Assembly (NCBI GenBank): GCA_963556695.1
Contig: CAUWAG010000013.1
Span: 620,001-684,000, forward strand
DNA from: Anthostomella pinea
Lineage: Eukaryota; Ascomycota; Sordariomycetes; Xylariales; Xylariaceae
Direction: 5' to 3'
DNA: 64,000 nucleotides
Within the stretch, counting starts at the first letter, position 1, and each line of letters opens with the position of its first letter. This document shows positions 44,985 through 56,571 of the stretch, piece by piece. The notes beneath the pieces were generated by a model. That model saw nothing but the letters and a program-made list of their open reading frames with translations. It ran no database searches and was not told where the DNA came from. Both the position numbers and the translations under genes were made by a program.

Positions 44985-47092
44985 CTATTGTGTTGCTTCG
45001 TAAGCCGGGGGTGGCGCATCATCACGCTCATCCCACAGCTTGCCGTTTTCTTGCTTCTCGTCGTATACTCGACGAGCGATCTCGCCTGCCATCTTCATGA
45101 TCCAGGCTTGCTCCAGAATCACAGATGATGTGTCAGAGCCGGCTGGCCGCCGTCGCTCCAAGTTAAAGGGGTTCTTTGATGAGGCGGCTGCCTCCATGGC
45201 CTTGTCTTGCTGGGCTGAAAGGGTGCTTTCCTCGTTCTCAGTGGATCTTATAGGAGATGTTGCTGTCTTGGTGGGGTCTTCGTAGATGTCCATGTTCAGA
45301 GGTGACCGAGTTTGCAATCCTCTGCTGTCAGCACTGAAGCGGACTCTGCCCGAAGAAGACATGTGTGCTGGTCTCGCCTCTTCCGGCTCTTCAGGGATTG
45401 ATGTGGGCATGATGGGCTCAGAGCTTGGACCGGCAACGGATGTCGCGTCCGATAACGTTTCGGTATCACCATAATCGCTGCTCGCCTCGCCACCAGTCTT
45501 AGGGCGACGAAGGTTGACCACACGGGTTTTCTTTTTCCGCTGGTTCCTCGGGTGTCGACCAGCCCCGAGAGATATGCCAGTGGTAGCTGTGTTGAAACTG
45601 GTCAAGGATGGCCGTGAGGGTAGGCCACCTTGGTCCGTGCTACTCGAGTCTGTAAAGGTGTATGTCGTCGAGCTTCCCTGCACAGATTGCATGCGCATGA
45701 GACTTGGAGCAGCAAGAGGCGTAGATGTGCCTGTCTCTTGTCGTTCCATTGGTCCGGTCCAAGCCCTGAACATCGCATTTTGTATTCCCGGAGTGAATAA
45801 AGATAATGTCCGCTGAGAGTCGGTAAGAGCAGCCAACTTCAGGAGGTTCTTCTGAGAAAACAACGATTGTGTTTCCGGCCCACCATTCAGAGACAAGGAT
45901 GCGAGCTCGTTGGCATCAAGCACATGCCCATTCGAGTCGACTGCTTCTTCTGGCAGATTTGCAAACGGATCAACGACGGTCTCATCATCCACACCCTCTT
46001 TGTGCGTCTCCTCTTCCCTCGGCAGTTGATCAGGACACCACAGCCGCAAGGAAAGCTTGTGAATAATGGCCGGTAGCTCATCCATCATCAGATTCCTGAG
46101 TTGACCTTCAATTGTTCTTTGAAGGTAATCCCGGACAAACTGGATTGAGTCAAAGGTCGAAGAGACCTTGAGAGACTCAAGCGGATCATTGCGGAAGACC
46201 AGAGTGAGACCCTTCTGTTTCGAGAAGACCAAGATGATGAAGGCTGATAGCTTGATCTCTGACAGCGTGATGGACAGTGGTATCGTGAGGCCCGCAGCAG
46301 CTGCCAGCGGCTGTGGTGAGGTGAAGCTAGGCTTGGCTGAGAGGTATGTGTTCAGGGGGTTTGCCTGTGAGTTGTTGATATATGTCAGTGAGTGATATGA
46401 CGCACGGTGCATTTCCCAAAAAGGGAACTAGAGAAACATCCACATGGCGCGAACCCCTGTGTTTCAATTTAGAAGTTCATGCGAGACTCCACCGACGCGA
46501 GAAACAACGAAGTTCGCATTGGGTCCGCGAAGATCGAAACAAAGGACGGGGGAAAGGGGTGGAAACGGTTCTGACTGGTGGGCAAGGTCGAGTGTTGTTG
46601 TTGTTGTTGTTGTTGTGATTGCTGATGCCGAGCGCTTGCTCTGGGGATAAGATCCAATATGTCCAAAGTATAGAGAGTCTGGCGTTGAGATGTATCAAAC
46701 CCCTCCGCATCTTGATAACGAATGAATAATATGCCGTGTAAAGGTGATGTCGATCATCCGCAACCGTTGTTCGTAAACCGCAATACACCTCTCGCAAGCA
46801 AGGTTGGACACAAATCATAACGTACCTGCACTCTCGTCCGCAGGGTCAGGAAGGCATCGCCGGAGTAGCACATCTTGAAGATGCCGCGAAACCTATCCTC
46901 GGCCAGGTCGCCGATCTCGAGAATCTCCAGCTCGGGCGGCACGGAGCCCAGGTTGAACTCGGTGACGAGGATGTCATCGACGATGATGGGCGGCTTCGGC
47001 GACTTATTGAGGGCGTCGGTTAGCAGCTCCTGCGCGCGCTTGTAGAACTCGGCGTCGGCCGTCAGGGGCGACCAGTTGAAGTTGAATGCCAT
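44985..47092 (-). CDS. MDM34: ERMES subunit MDM34 (mitochondrial distribution and morphology)
   Basis: Two exons (46826-47092 and 44985-46364) give 548 residues. The join reads LTLRTRVQ then [14 protein letters not shown], typical of the family. The N-terminal SMP lipid-transfer domain (about 1-195) starts [20 protein letters not shown]. It includes [52 protein letters not shown] and LSLRLWCP. The long C-terminal half is Ser/Thr-rich and disordered, with a basic [17 protein letters not shown] segment. The protein ends PPPAYEATQ, a PPxY motif; in yeast Mdm34 such a motif recruits the Rsp5 ubiquitin ligase. MDM34 joins Mmm1, Mdm10 and Mdm12 to tether mitochondria to the ER. The intron (46365-46825) is long at 461 nt and contains a (tgt)n run. 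Confidence 0.93.
46592..46618. repeat. (TGT)n microsatellite in the MDM34 intron
   Basis: About eight tandem tgt units; because they are intronic, length changes should not affect the protein. Confidence 0.85.
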
Positions 47093-48308
47093 GTTAAATT
47101 GGCGTCGGGCCTAGACACGCATCGTACGGGAGGCGTCTTGGTGTGGTGTCGAGCGGGAGCGCGTCAATGGTCGATTTCGGATTTTTGTGGTGATAGGAAT
47201 ACAGCGTGGACGTGACTGGCTGTTTGTATATCCGTCGAGGAGTAGAGCGTGGTGTTGGGAAGGATCGGGCTGGTCGTACGAGGATGAAGCGACAGCTCGT
47301 GATCGTTGTTGTACAGGGCCGTCGGTCGGTCGGATCGTAGGTGCTAGGTGGTAGGCAAGGAGGGAGCGGCCAGTCGTATGATTGTCGGATGCGGTGTGGG
47401 AAAACGAGGGTTCTTCAGGATCTTTGTGCAGCCGTGCGGGAGATGACGCTATGCGATTCTTCAGTTGGGTCGTGTGCTCCAGGTGCTGCAGTTCGGTGTT
47501 CCACTCCTCTCCCTTCTGAAAGGGATACCTTAGCGCATAATATTTTTCTAGGTGCATCTGCTGGTTGGCCCGGGTGCATTAAACGGTGGATTAGCGGAGT
47601 AGGGGAAAAGCACGCTTGAAAGCACTATTTTGCAAGCGGATTATGCTCGCCCGTTGATCCCGTTGTTCCCGAGAGCTCGAGATGGTCTGTGCGCTACCTC
47701 TTCCTCGTCGTCCCCTTTTCGGGAGAGGGGGCACGCGACCTGAGCCTGCAACCTCGGAACTTCCGTCTGACTCGTTCGTGGCTTTCCTCCAACTGCTTCT
47801 CACGCCGACTCTCCCCGTCTGACCAAATAAACCCAGTGATCTGGATAGGACGGGAGCATGACACCGTTTCAACCTAAAATGGCTCTCATCGTATTTTCAG
47901 CAGACTATCACGTGCACGCATAGCCACTCGCGTGAGCAATGCTGGAAGTATGTTGAGTTTGCCAGCTATCACGAGCAATTCATAATAACGTACATGTAAG
48001 GTAGTCGCTCAACTGTTCTTTGATCCATCTCATCTAGCATGTGCCGACAGCAGCCTCTTTGCGTCTCATACAGTAAGTGGTAGAAGTTCAGACAATATCA
48101 TCTGGTATTAGAACTACGGAGTTGCGAAGTGAAACGGTTTATTATCAAATAGCCGCCGGCCAGCCATGTCGAATCGCCCCTTCGTAATCGTGTGCATCGT
48201 CGTCCTTCCTCATTAGCAGTCCCAAAGACAACCATATCTCGTGTGTAATAACGTTACGTTCCCACCGCACGCCCGCAAGAAGCCGTACCAACATAGAAAC
48301 CCAAAGCC
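47093..48308. other. Promoter side of MDM34 and 3' side of IPK1; no gene seen
   Basis: About 1.2 kb of normal-GC DNA. No supported coding region or RNA gene was found. Confidence 0.5.
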
Positions 48309-49421
48309 CTAAAAGCGGTGGCCCAGTCTCTCACGGAAAGGCGCAGGGACGTCATCAACCATGCCGTTCTCAAGGCAATAGTCGAGCCTCAGCACACAAG
48401 CCGTCTCAATGGGCGGGCCATCCACCTTCTCCTCCCCCGTGTACCAGCCATTATCCACGAGGTTGTTGTGCGAGTCCTGCCAATACGTCTGCTTCTCCTC
48501 CCAGTTCTTCTTGTCGACGTCGGCCAGCTTGACGACGACGGGCTCTCCGGCCTTCTCGTCGACGGGCATGCGCACGAAGCACGAGCAGTCGCGCAGCGTC
48601 ATGGCCAGCCCGAAGTACGCGTTCCCCGGGTCGGCGAACAGCGCGCGGTCCGGGTCCCCCCTCATCTGCAGCGCGCGCAGCCGCTCCAGCACGCCGCTCT
48701 CCCGCAGCGCGTCGGCGAGGCGCTCACGGTCCCGCTCGGACCACTTCGGCGCGAGCCGGTCCATCGTGCTCATCACCACGGCGCGGTTCGCGTGGCGCAG
48801 GCCGAGGGGGCAGATGGGCGTCGAGATCGTCTTGCCCTGGGCCTGCTTCTGGCCGTTGCGGAAGGCCTCGCGCGCGCAGGTGCGGCAGCGCGTCGCGTCC
48901 GCCGGCGCGAGGGGCGACTGCGCCAGCCACTTGGGCTTGAACTCGAGCGCCAGGTGGTCGCCGGGCGACGGGCTCATGTCCTGGATTAGCATGGCGTAGC
49001 CGGCGCGGATGACGCTGCCGTCGTCGTCCCTGTGGCCGCGCTTGGCGTTTAGAGTGCTTGCGATGCCCTCCGAGATCTTGACCAGCAGCTGGGGCACGAT
49101 GTGCTCGCGGCCCACATGGACCTCGACCAACTTCTCATGAAAGTTCTGAAGAGTCTCGTAGTCGCATGGCGTGACCCCCGGCGTGGCCTTCGGGACGCGG
49201 ACTAGAGTGCCGGCGAACAGCCCGTTGGGCGCCGCAGGGTCTTGCACGTCCTTGATGGTGAATACGACGTTGGCTCGGCCCTCTGCCAGATACTGAAACT
49301 CGTACTTCTCGAGCTTGGCGATGAGATCCTCGCGTTCTTTGGCTGTGATGACGGGTTCGACCTCCTCAGCATCCGCTTCCGCCGGGAGCGGCTTCGAAAG
49401 TTTGTCCCATATGTTGTGCAT
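48309..49421 (-). CDS. IPK1: Inositol-pentakisphosphate 2-kinase
   Basis: Intronless, 370 residues from the ATG at 49419-49421 (MHNIWDKLSKPL); the frame upstream has only a TTG. The N-lobe glycine-rich segment is YLAEGRANVVFTI (about 44-56), followed by GTLVRVPKATPG with the nucleotide-contacting Arg/Lys. The family signature LALEFKPKWLAQSPLAP appears near 163-180, followed by TRCRTCAREAF with zinc-site Cys. A C-lobe Asp-Leu-Asp region is represented by VVVKLADVDKKNW. IPK1 converts InsP5 to InsP6 (phytate), which is needed for mRNA export and other nuclear functions in yeast. The short length is usual for fungal forms. Confidence 0.87.
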   Translation of the reverse strand: MHNIWDKLSKPLPAEADAEEVEPVITAKEREDLIAKLEKYEFQYLAEGRANVVFTIKDVQDPAAPNGLFAGTLVRVPKATPGVTPCDYETLQNFHEKLVEVHVGREHIVPQLLVKISEGIASTLNAKRGHRDDDGSVIRAGYAMLIQDMSPSPGDHLALEFKPKWLAQSPLAPADATRCRTCAREAFRNGQKQAQGKTISTPICPLGLRHANRAVVMSTMDRLAPKWSERDRERLADALRESGVLERLRALQMRGDPDRALFADPGNAYFGLAMTLRDCSCFVRMPVDEKAGEPVVVKLADVDKKNWEEKQTYWQDSHNNLVDNGWYTGEEKVDGPPIETACVLRLDYCLENGMVDDVPAPFRERLGHRF

Positions 49422-50137
49422 CTTGACCGTATCGTGTTGGCGAGGACAATTGGGATGCAAGAATCAGACTGAAGTTCGAAGGTAAAATCCGATTAGAATG
49501 ATCGAAACTGTAGGCGCAAGCGGTAAACATATGTGCCTTGTCGTCCTGCGTGAAGTAATACAGGCCAAATGCCCAGGTGAAGGGAGCCGCTGAGGCAACC
49601 TCCTTCTTGAAACGAATGGGCTAGCGACTGACGCGGAACGACAAAGGGAAGTAACGACTGTCAATAACATCAAAATGCCTAGGTAGGCATTGATACATTA
49701 GTATAGGCAATTGTTGCTATGTATGAAGGTAACAATTCAAGCAAATGTGTTGCAATAGTGAAGGGAAATGCACTTCTGGGCATCATGCGACAATCTGCGA
49801 GATTCAGCTAGCTGCTAGCCGGGAGTCGTTGGAGTGTCAGGTGCTGGGCCATGGTCATGTGCGGCTGTCGTATTGATACGGTGCCATATTTGTTATCTGT
49901 CTCCCATATCCCATATCCCAGGTAAAGTGGCTCGATCGAGTAACACCAACGTTGTGAGGTGTCGGCCTGACAAAGGTCAACATATACCCAGTTTTGGTTA
50001 TGTGTTGTGTGTCTGTACGTCTTAGTTGCTTGCTCATGATTGAATTCGAGTCTACCTATGCCTTGCCCATCTGTAAATCGAACGCCAGCCCTTGGTGAAA
50101 CCAAAACTGATGCATCCTGAATCGTCATCTATTATCT
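49422..50137. other. No supported gene
   Basis: Promoter side of IPK1 and 3' side of the nucleoside transporter. An open minus frame at 49808-50128 has no recognisable feature. Confidence 0.5.
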
Positions 50138-51553
50138 TTATATTCCAGCAGCAGTGAAGCTCAGCAGACTGCCGAACGCCAGTCCAGCCACCAGACAAAG
50201 CCCCATGAACCCCCCTGAAGCCTCGCGTTCTCCTTCGTCAACCCACTCACCCGCTGCCATCATACAGTTCGAAGCAAGCCAGCCGTTTGTCAAGCCAAAA
50301 GGGAACTGGACCACAAGAAGATAGAACACGTCGCTATTGACAGTGGCACCCTGGCCATGGATGTTGCACAGGGTGTAGAGCGGCAAGAATATGAACCTCG
50401 CAATGCTGACTGCGAATAAGACAGCTGGGCGTTGACGAAACGGCAATACAAGCGAGCTTGCTCTTCCTCCAAGGTCTCCCAGGTTCCAGAAGAAGAACCC
50501 AAGTGGGATGAAGGCTGCAGGTCGGAACAGTGTTGCCGCTCCTTCTGGCTGTGTCACAGACAAGATCTTGGGAGTAAAGACGGGGAAGAACATAGTGACA
50601 GCAAAGCACATGAACACAGCGCCAGCAAGCCAGTGAAGCTTCCTGAAGAGCGTGGCCATGCTGACAACTTTGCGTGCCGCACGTTCGGCCTCTTCGATAC
50701 TGGTCATCGAAGCGGCCATATGGTCGACCATTCGGGTTTCCACGATTCTGTTGTGCCGCCGGACAAGTGGAATGAAGGCCACCAGCGCCACGACGGAGAT
50801 GACAACTGCGGTCAAAAAGTAGATGAAAGCAGCTGTGCCTTTCTCTGGTGTGGCTTCTCTCGCCTCAGGGTCTGTCTCTGGCGGTGGAGCAACGAGGACC
50901 GAGATGACTTGAACCAGGGCGGGGAGCACACCGGCGACACCTTGTCCAGCCATGATTGCTTGCATGTACTCAGGCCTGCCGAAGCTCGAAGCAAACGCGA
51001 ACGCGCCATTCTGTATCAGTCCAGCCGCCCAAGCAGTGCATGCGACCATGGCCAACAGAAACACAAGGTAGGCGGAGGGCGAGGCATCGAGGAATGTTGC
51101 TGTCGAGACGGTCAACAGCGCGAACACTGCCACGTTTATGTACAGCGCGAGGTTAATTCGGAACGGATACGACGCCGAGTATTGTACATTCGTCAATACG
51201 ACCATGGCTCCGAGATTCGTGACTGTTGACACGGACAGGATCGCGGACTGGAAGTTGTCGAGTGACCATTGGTCGTCTTGGAACCGAAGCTGGAAGTACG
51301 GCGCGGCAGCAAGGAACATGTTCCTGATAGACTCAGTAAACTGCCATGGCATACTTCACGATGGGAAGACCTACCACGCCCATAACATTGCGACCCCAAG
51401 CAATGCAAAGATGCCGTACTCGACCCACGAAAACGGCGCGCCATCTTCTGCGTGACGTCCAGGCAACCCTTCCGGGGACTGCGACTCCTCGCTCAGCGGC
51501 TGATATTCCTGCTCATCCTCCCCCTTCTGGAAAAGGGACCGAATGCGATCCAT
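50138..51553 (-). CDS. Equilibrative nucleoside transporter (FUN26-type)
   Basis: Exon 1, 51375-51553, and exon 2, 50138-51323, join through a 51-nt intron (51324-51374), giving 454 residues. The cytosolic N-terminus MDRIRSLFQKGEDEQEYQPL is charged. The first membrane span, SWVEYGIFALLGVAMLWAWN, crosses the splice site and continues to MFLAAAPYFQLRF, the usual ENT start. About ten further hydrophobic spans follow, with the conserved AIMAGQGVAGVLPALVQVIS segment and the C-terminal FGLTNGWLASNCMMAAGEWV. Fungal members such as yeast Fun26 sit in vacuolar or other internal membranes and carry nucleosides by facilitated diffusion. The central loop (about 190-260) is hydrophilic. Confidence 0.88.
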
Positions 51554-52370
51554 ACTGCCCGCGAATATCGGATTGATGCTCGGACGTGGCTATTAAATAC
51601 AAGCAAGGCGTAGGTAGGGAAGGTCGGAGGAATGCCGTCTCGTCAGGCGCGCAACATAAGAGGACAACGATTCCAGGGACCAAAAGGTAGGACTAAATCA
51701 CGGGTGCAACCCAAGGCAGTCTTTATTCGATCATGGTTCTAGTTAGTGACAGATGGCGAATGGCTCAAGCCTGCGAATATCTGAGACGCAGTGTGGTTCT
51801 AGGAGGGAGCTTAATCGGTCATTCGTGAATGTCATGAGGGACGGGAGGTAAAGATAAGCCACCGTCGCGACTCTCAGCCACAGATGCAAGACTGCCAGTC
51901 ACCCGATCGGTTTTAAGTGGTGGGGAGTTGTTTTATTTTAGGCGCTGCATCTCTTAGCGCCCGGGCGGCATACCCGTGCTCCTTGCCTTTCTGATCTGTA
52001 CCGCACATCAATACTCACGTCCAAGCAACGGTTTTCTTTTCATGGCCGAACAAGCAACCTGGAATATGCATAGATAGACTTGACCATTGGGCTCTATAAG
52101 TTGAACTACCCCGATAGAAAGTGGTGTACATGGGCGGTGAACTACCATCAAAGAGCCCGGGTAATTATCATATGGTCGGCTTTCGCTTGTATCAACACGG
52201 ATGGACCTATGCCTCTCGATTTATCTCGAGAGTGTCATATGCATCGATCTGATCCCTCTCGCATAGGATCACACATGCGTCGTTCAGGCAGATGTGCGTG
52301 GTGAAACTCGGGTATCTTGAATTCTGCCATGGAAATGGGATACCTACAGGTAGACGCAGCCGCCCACATG
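51554..52370. other. No supported gene
   Basis: Between the transporter start and the RPF1 stop. Short open frames, no recognisable site. Confidence 0.5.
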
Positions 52371-54026
52371 CTAGAGGTTGAACCGTGTACGGGTTTTCTC
52401 CATCTTTGCCTTCCATTCCCACTGGACAGCATCGTCCCCTTGACTTCCAGCTCTGCCAATGCCCTTGTCTATGCGTCTGAGCTTTAGAGTACAGCGTGGG
52501 CCTAGTTCTTGAAGACCTGTAGGAAACAGTGTTAGTTTGGAACCCAAAACTCAAGCACAATATGCCCAAAATCACAAGTCCGGCACAAACTCAGTTGAGG
52601 AGCAACTTACCCGTTCGTATGCTTTCGACTCCTTTGAGCTCCTGTCCATCCGCACCCTGAACACTCTTCTCCGTAGCCCTCTTGTCTCTGAGTTAAAGTG
52701 TCAGCTTGCAATCAACAAAACAATAAAGCCCAGGCCAGACTTACCTAAAGATATATCTGTGTCGACGCTGGTTTGTGTAAGTCAAACAGCCAAGAAAATA
52801 TTACGAAAATGAGGAGGGCCACCAAGGAGATGTTTGGCATACTAGACATAATGTTAGTATCGATAGGCAAGTCGGGGAAAGTCATATAATGTACCAAGAA
52901 AGATGTAATCCCGCTGGTTATGGAAAGTTACGACCTGTCGTCCCTCGAATTCAGGCGTTTTCGGCCTGGCGGGGTCAGCATTTCCGCGTCATACCGCACG
53001 AGATGTGAGCAACGAGAGGCATACCATAACGTCTGCAAACTTCGAGCCGTGAGCACACCGAGTGGAGTCTTGAACCCATTCAAGAGCAATTCTAACAACA
53101 ACCGCGAGTCAGTCGTCCCGTTTCATACTTGACATTGAAATGGAACGGGAAAGTGAGGGTTGCCAACCGGGGTAGTGATTTGTCGGGTTGCCGTGTCCTG
53201 GAAGCCTCTTTCCTTCTATCCAATTCGATATCGAGTAATGCATCGTAGGGCCGGCCGGAAGGTGTACCACGTCCAACCCTACCGGTTTCTTTTGGTCTTC
53301 CCTCAGAATCATCACAGCACTGTAGCTTCTGTTCGCGGCAAAGTTTGCAATGTCACGCACACTGTAAGCGTGACCATACCGATGTGCCGATCTCGGGACA
53401 TAGTTCGAGTTCGGGAAGAGTGTGCAGAGAAGTTGCGCTTCCTTGTGTATAGTTGCATTCCGGTCCGTAGTGATGAGAACCTTGGGCTCTTCAGGTCTAT
53501 TGTCGTCGTCGAATAGTAATGGGAACTTCGCGACTAACGACTGGGGTGTCAGGTCGAGATTGGTAGACGTTGTCGAGGGCGCGAGGCTATCATCCCTCAA
53601 AACCTGTCTCGCGCGCGTGGCAGCGGCAGCGGACTCGTCCTCGGACCCTTCATCGTCCGAGACCCCCAGCATTGAGTCTTTCTCGTCGTCCTCGGATGCT
53701 TCTTCTATTGCCTGCTCTTCTTCCTCTTGTTGTAACCCCCTTCTCTTCAGGAGTTTCTCCATGTCCACGTTTGCGCCGAGGCTGTCATCATCAACGTCGT
53801 CCCAGACTCGCTTTTTGTCTATGGTCGTGGGCTGATTGCGTCCAACTCGCGCTCGCCGGAGTTCAGGCTCTCGATCTTCCTCCTTCTTCCGGCGAAAGCG
53901 GCTCTCGCGCTTCTCCTTCTCATTGTCTTGTTTCCGTTTCACGTAAAGCGACTGCCGATGCAGTTTGTTCCCAGTCTTTTTGGACAGGGAGGTCGAAGAG
54001 CCACGACCAGACCGTTGGGATCCCAT
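52371..54026 (-). CDS. RPF1: Brix-domain ribosome biogenesis factor RPF1
   Basis: Six exons: 53168-54026, 53025-53091, 52895-52965, 52745-52767, 52611-52687 and 52371-52516; about 413 residues. The N-terminal third is very charged (KRKQDNEKEKRESRFRRKKE, then acidic EEEEQAIEEASEDDEKD). The Brix domain starts at PKVLITTDRNATIHKEAQLL, goes on with FPNSNYVPRSAHRYG and HLPAGPTMHYSISNWI, then EGRQVVTFHNQRDYIF, RRHRYIFRDKRATEKS and GLQELGPRCTLKLRR, and ends MEKTRTRFNL. RPF1 acts in 60S subunit assembly in the nucleolus and is essential in yeast. One junction is off by one base: exon 3 ends CTTG before GTACAT, while exon 4 (CGTCGACAC) needs phase 0. Reading CTTGTACAT (one G less) repairs it, which suggests a sequence error. 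Confidence 0.88.
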
Positions 54027-55449
54027 GTTCGTGTAACCGACTACTGCTGTCAAGCTTGAACGAGGGGAAATGGCGGTACGAAGAGGCGCTGCGATGTTGG
54101 TTGTTGGCGCACTCGGAAGGTACCAAGGCCATGAAGCTACACTTCCAATTGGAAAAAGTTTAGTCGACCCAAGCTGCCCATGGATGTACGCGGATCTCCG
54201 ATAAGATAAGGCGCTCCAGACTTTTTTATGGAACCGAAGTTTGGAGGGGCAGCGGGGTCACAGCCACAGATGGAGGGGTCCCCTTCGTAACTCAGCACTT
54301 CCAATGTTCCCCACCAAGTTGAGCATCAAGGTCGACTCTAGCCACAGCAATTGACAACGGCAACGTCGAGGTTTCAGTAATCTTGCCCCACGACCAAGTG
54401 ACGATGAAAACATTCTTTGCCTAGAGGTAACGGTGGTTCGAGACCCTATTTCCCGTGCGTATTCCGTCTCACAAATATGAAGACTGACATCACGAGTACT
54501 GGAGGCAGTCTTGTTAGGTAAGCTTTCAATTGCGCTCACGTGGGGACGGCAAGCCCCCAGGTTGATACTGCTTATGTGTGGCAATGCAGTGGTGCCAGAC
54601 CAGAAGACATTGGACTTTGGCTGACAGCGGCAGAGCAAGCAGCCAAGACGAAACCCGGCTGGGGGACTTGTCCCTGCCCTGCAACTCCAGACCAATTATG
54701 TGCGGCGCCGAGAGGGCCGCGAGCATGTATGCAAGTTTGCGACAGATCTGCAGATTGGAAACAAATGCGCATGTCTGCAATCTGTTCGTCTGTTTCGACG
54801 CCGATGACCCTCGCCCATGTGGCATGCGCGGCTGCGATCGCCCAGAAATCAGCTGAGGTCTGCAGCGGCCGTTGCGATGGTGAGGCAAGCCGACGTCAGC
54901 CTATGTGAAACGGCCGTTCTGGACGACGGACGACTACTCCCACGTCAGGGACAGTTGGCCCTGACATCTCAGCCTTGCGATTGCTTGCGAAAGTCTTCTC
55001 ATAATTCCTTCTGTGTTGATGTGAGGTGCACCCAAGGTCAGAGAACAGACAGGGGATAGCCTGTCCTTCTGGGGAACCTGGCTCGTGCAGATGAACCTCG
55101 ATGAGAGAAGCAGAAGGCACCAACACCAATGCGAGCAGTGAAGCTCGACACGAACATCGAGGGAAGATGCGTGTTCATAACAGTTGCGTTGGCTCCAATG
55201 ACGCATATCTGTAGGTAAACACCGGGAGGTATGATTCAACTTGGCCCCAGCACGTTCACGGAGGGCCGAGGCATGACAACATGATCTCACCCCCTTATCA
55301 GTGGTAGGATGCTCTCCCCTCTTTCTCCCTTGTCAGTGGTCTGGAACGATGTATGGGCTTCTTTGTACTTGGCCGACTCCGCAAGTCCCCGCGAGAAGCT
55401 ATCCATCGTCCACGACCTCTACACTCTCTACTAGCCCGCCGGATACAAC
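54027..55449. other. Bidirectional intergenic region; no gene seen
   Basis: 1.4 kb between the divergent RPF1 (minus) and UROD/MetE-like (plus) genes. Overlapping open frames exist on both strands at 54258-54908 but have no recognisable features. Confidence 0.45.
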
Positions 55450-56571
55450 ATGGCGGCACAAGTCAAAGGGTGTCACTTGGTCGGCAGTGTACCTCTGCCA
55501 GACGCCGAAACTGTCTTCCGCCAATGCACAGCAGGACATCCAGACCGCTTGAAGCATCTCCCAGACGGCGAGCCCGGCTTTCTTAATCTGTTTACTACCT
55601 TTCAGTCCCTTCTCTTCCAGGCCAGTCCGGATCTCTGTACCAAGTTTAAGTACAATGTCCCAGTTGCGAACGGCGAGTTCACGGAGCAGCAAATCGAGGA
55701 TGCCGTCGAGAAGCTGAAGCAGAATGGACCGCTCGAGACGCATTACGATACGAATGCCATTGAGAGCTATGGCACCTTCAGGAAGTTGAAAGACGAGGGA
55801 GAAAGGAACAAGGTTCCAGGTGTCAGTTCCCACACCACCCAACACCATCACACCGTTCGTGCAATTGCCTTTCCAGTCAAAAGTCGAGCCGACCTACCAG
55901 GATGCTCTTTATTGTGCCATACGGAACATGCAGGACAGCATACCACATGGAGAGCTGGCGATTCAGATCGATCTCGCTGTAGATACGGCATTCTACGAAG
56001 GCGTGTTGTACAAGCCATGGTTCGGCGACGGCAATATCGAGAAGATCAGGGAGTTCACTGTGGATTATATCGTTCGCATGGTCTCCCAGGTCGACGAGGA
56101 CGTCGAGGTCGGCTTGCACAACTGCTATGGTACCCCGATCGTGCTGTAGGAACCCATTGGGTGCGCATGCTAACATGAGGTCTAGGCGACATGGACCACC
56201 GTCACTGGATGGAGCCCAAATCCCTCGCCGTGGTGACTGAGCGCGGCCTCCGCGTCTTCGAGAAGAGCCCACGTTCCATCAACTTCTTCCACTGCCCGGT
56301 TCCGAAGAGCGCCGGCGACCACCTTGAAGCTTACCTGGAGCCGTTGAAAGAGCTACTGCCAAAGTTCAAAGAGCATGGTACGGATCTCTATCTCGGTGTG
56401 GTTCACTACGACGACAGCGCAGCGACGCAGAAGATGATCAAAGCCGCTCAGAAAGTGCTGCGTGACTTTCCCTTCGGCGTAGGGACGGAATGTGGCTGGG
56501 GTCGGACACCCCCGGAGCAAGTGGAGGGCATCATGAAGATATCGACCGAGGTTTCGGAACCAGTGCTGTGA
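55450..56571 (+). CDS. UROD/MetE-like fungal protein (with a one-base frame break)
   Basis: The product starts MAAQVKGCHLVGSVPLPDAE and continues with RLKHLPDGEPGFLNLF, the DGE.G.R-like motif of a fungal family related to uroporphyrinogen decarboxylase and cobalamin-independent methionine synthase. Further parts are VSVPTPPNTITPFVQLPF, HGELAIQIDLAVDTAFYE, DVEVGLHNCYG joined to DMDHRHWMEPK across intron 56130-56185 (branch GCTAAC), and GVGTECGWGRTPPEQVEGIM at the C-terminus. Those enzymes share a TIM barrel with conserved His/Glu. Near 55794-55798 the frame is off by one: reading GG instead of GGG (KLKDEEKGTRFQ) restores it. Without that correction the gene is truncated at about residue 145. 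The substrate of this fungal branch is not known. Confidence 0.7.

Noticed and set aside
48318..48989. 223-codon plus-strand frame opposite IPK1
   Set aside because: It is the antisense shadow of IPK1, with biased Arg/Ala/Leu composition and no domain.
50432..51229. 265-codon plus-strand frame opposite the nucleoside transporter
   Set aside because: Antisense shadow of a gene with clear membrane spans and a correct intron on the minus strand.
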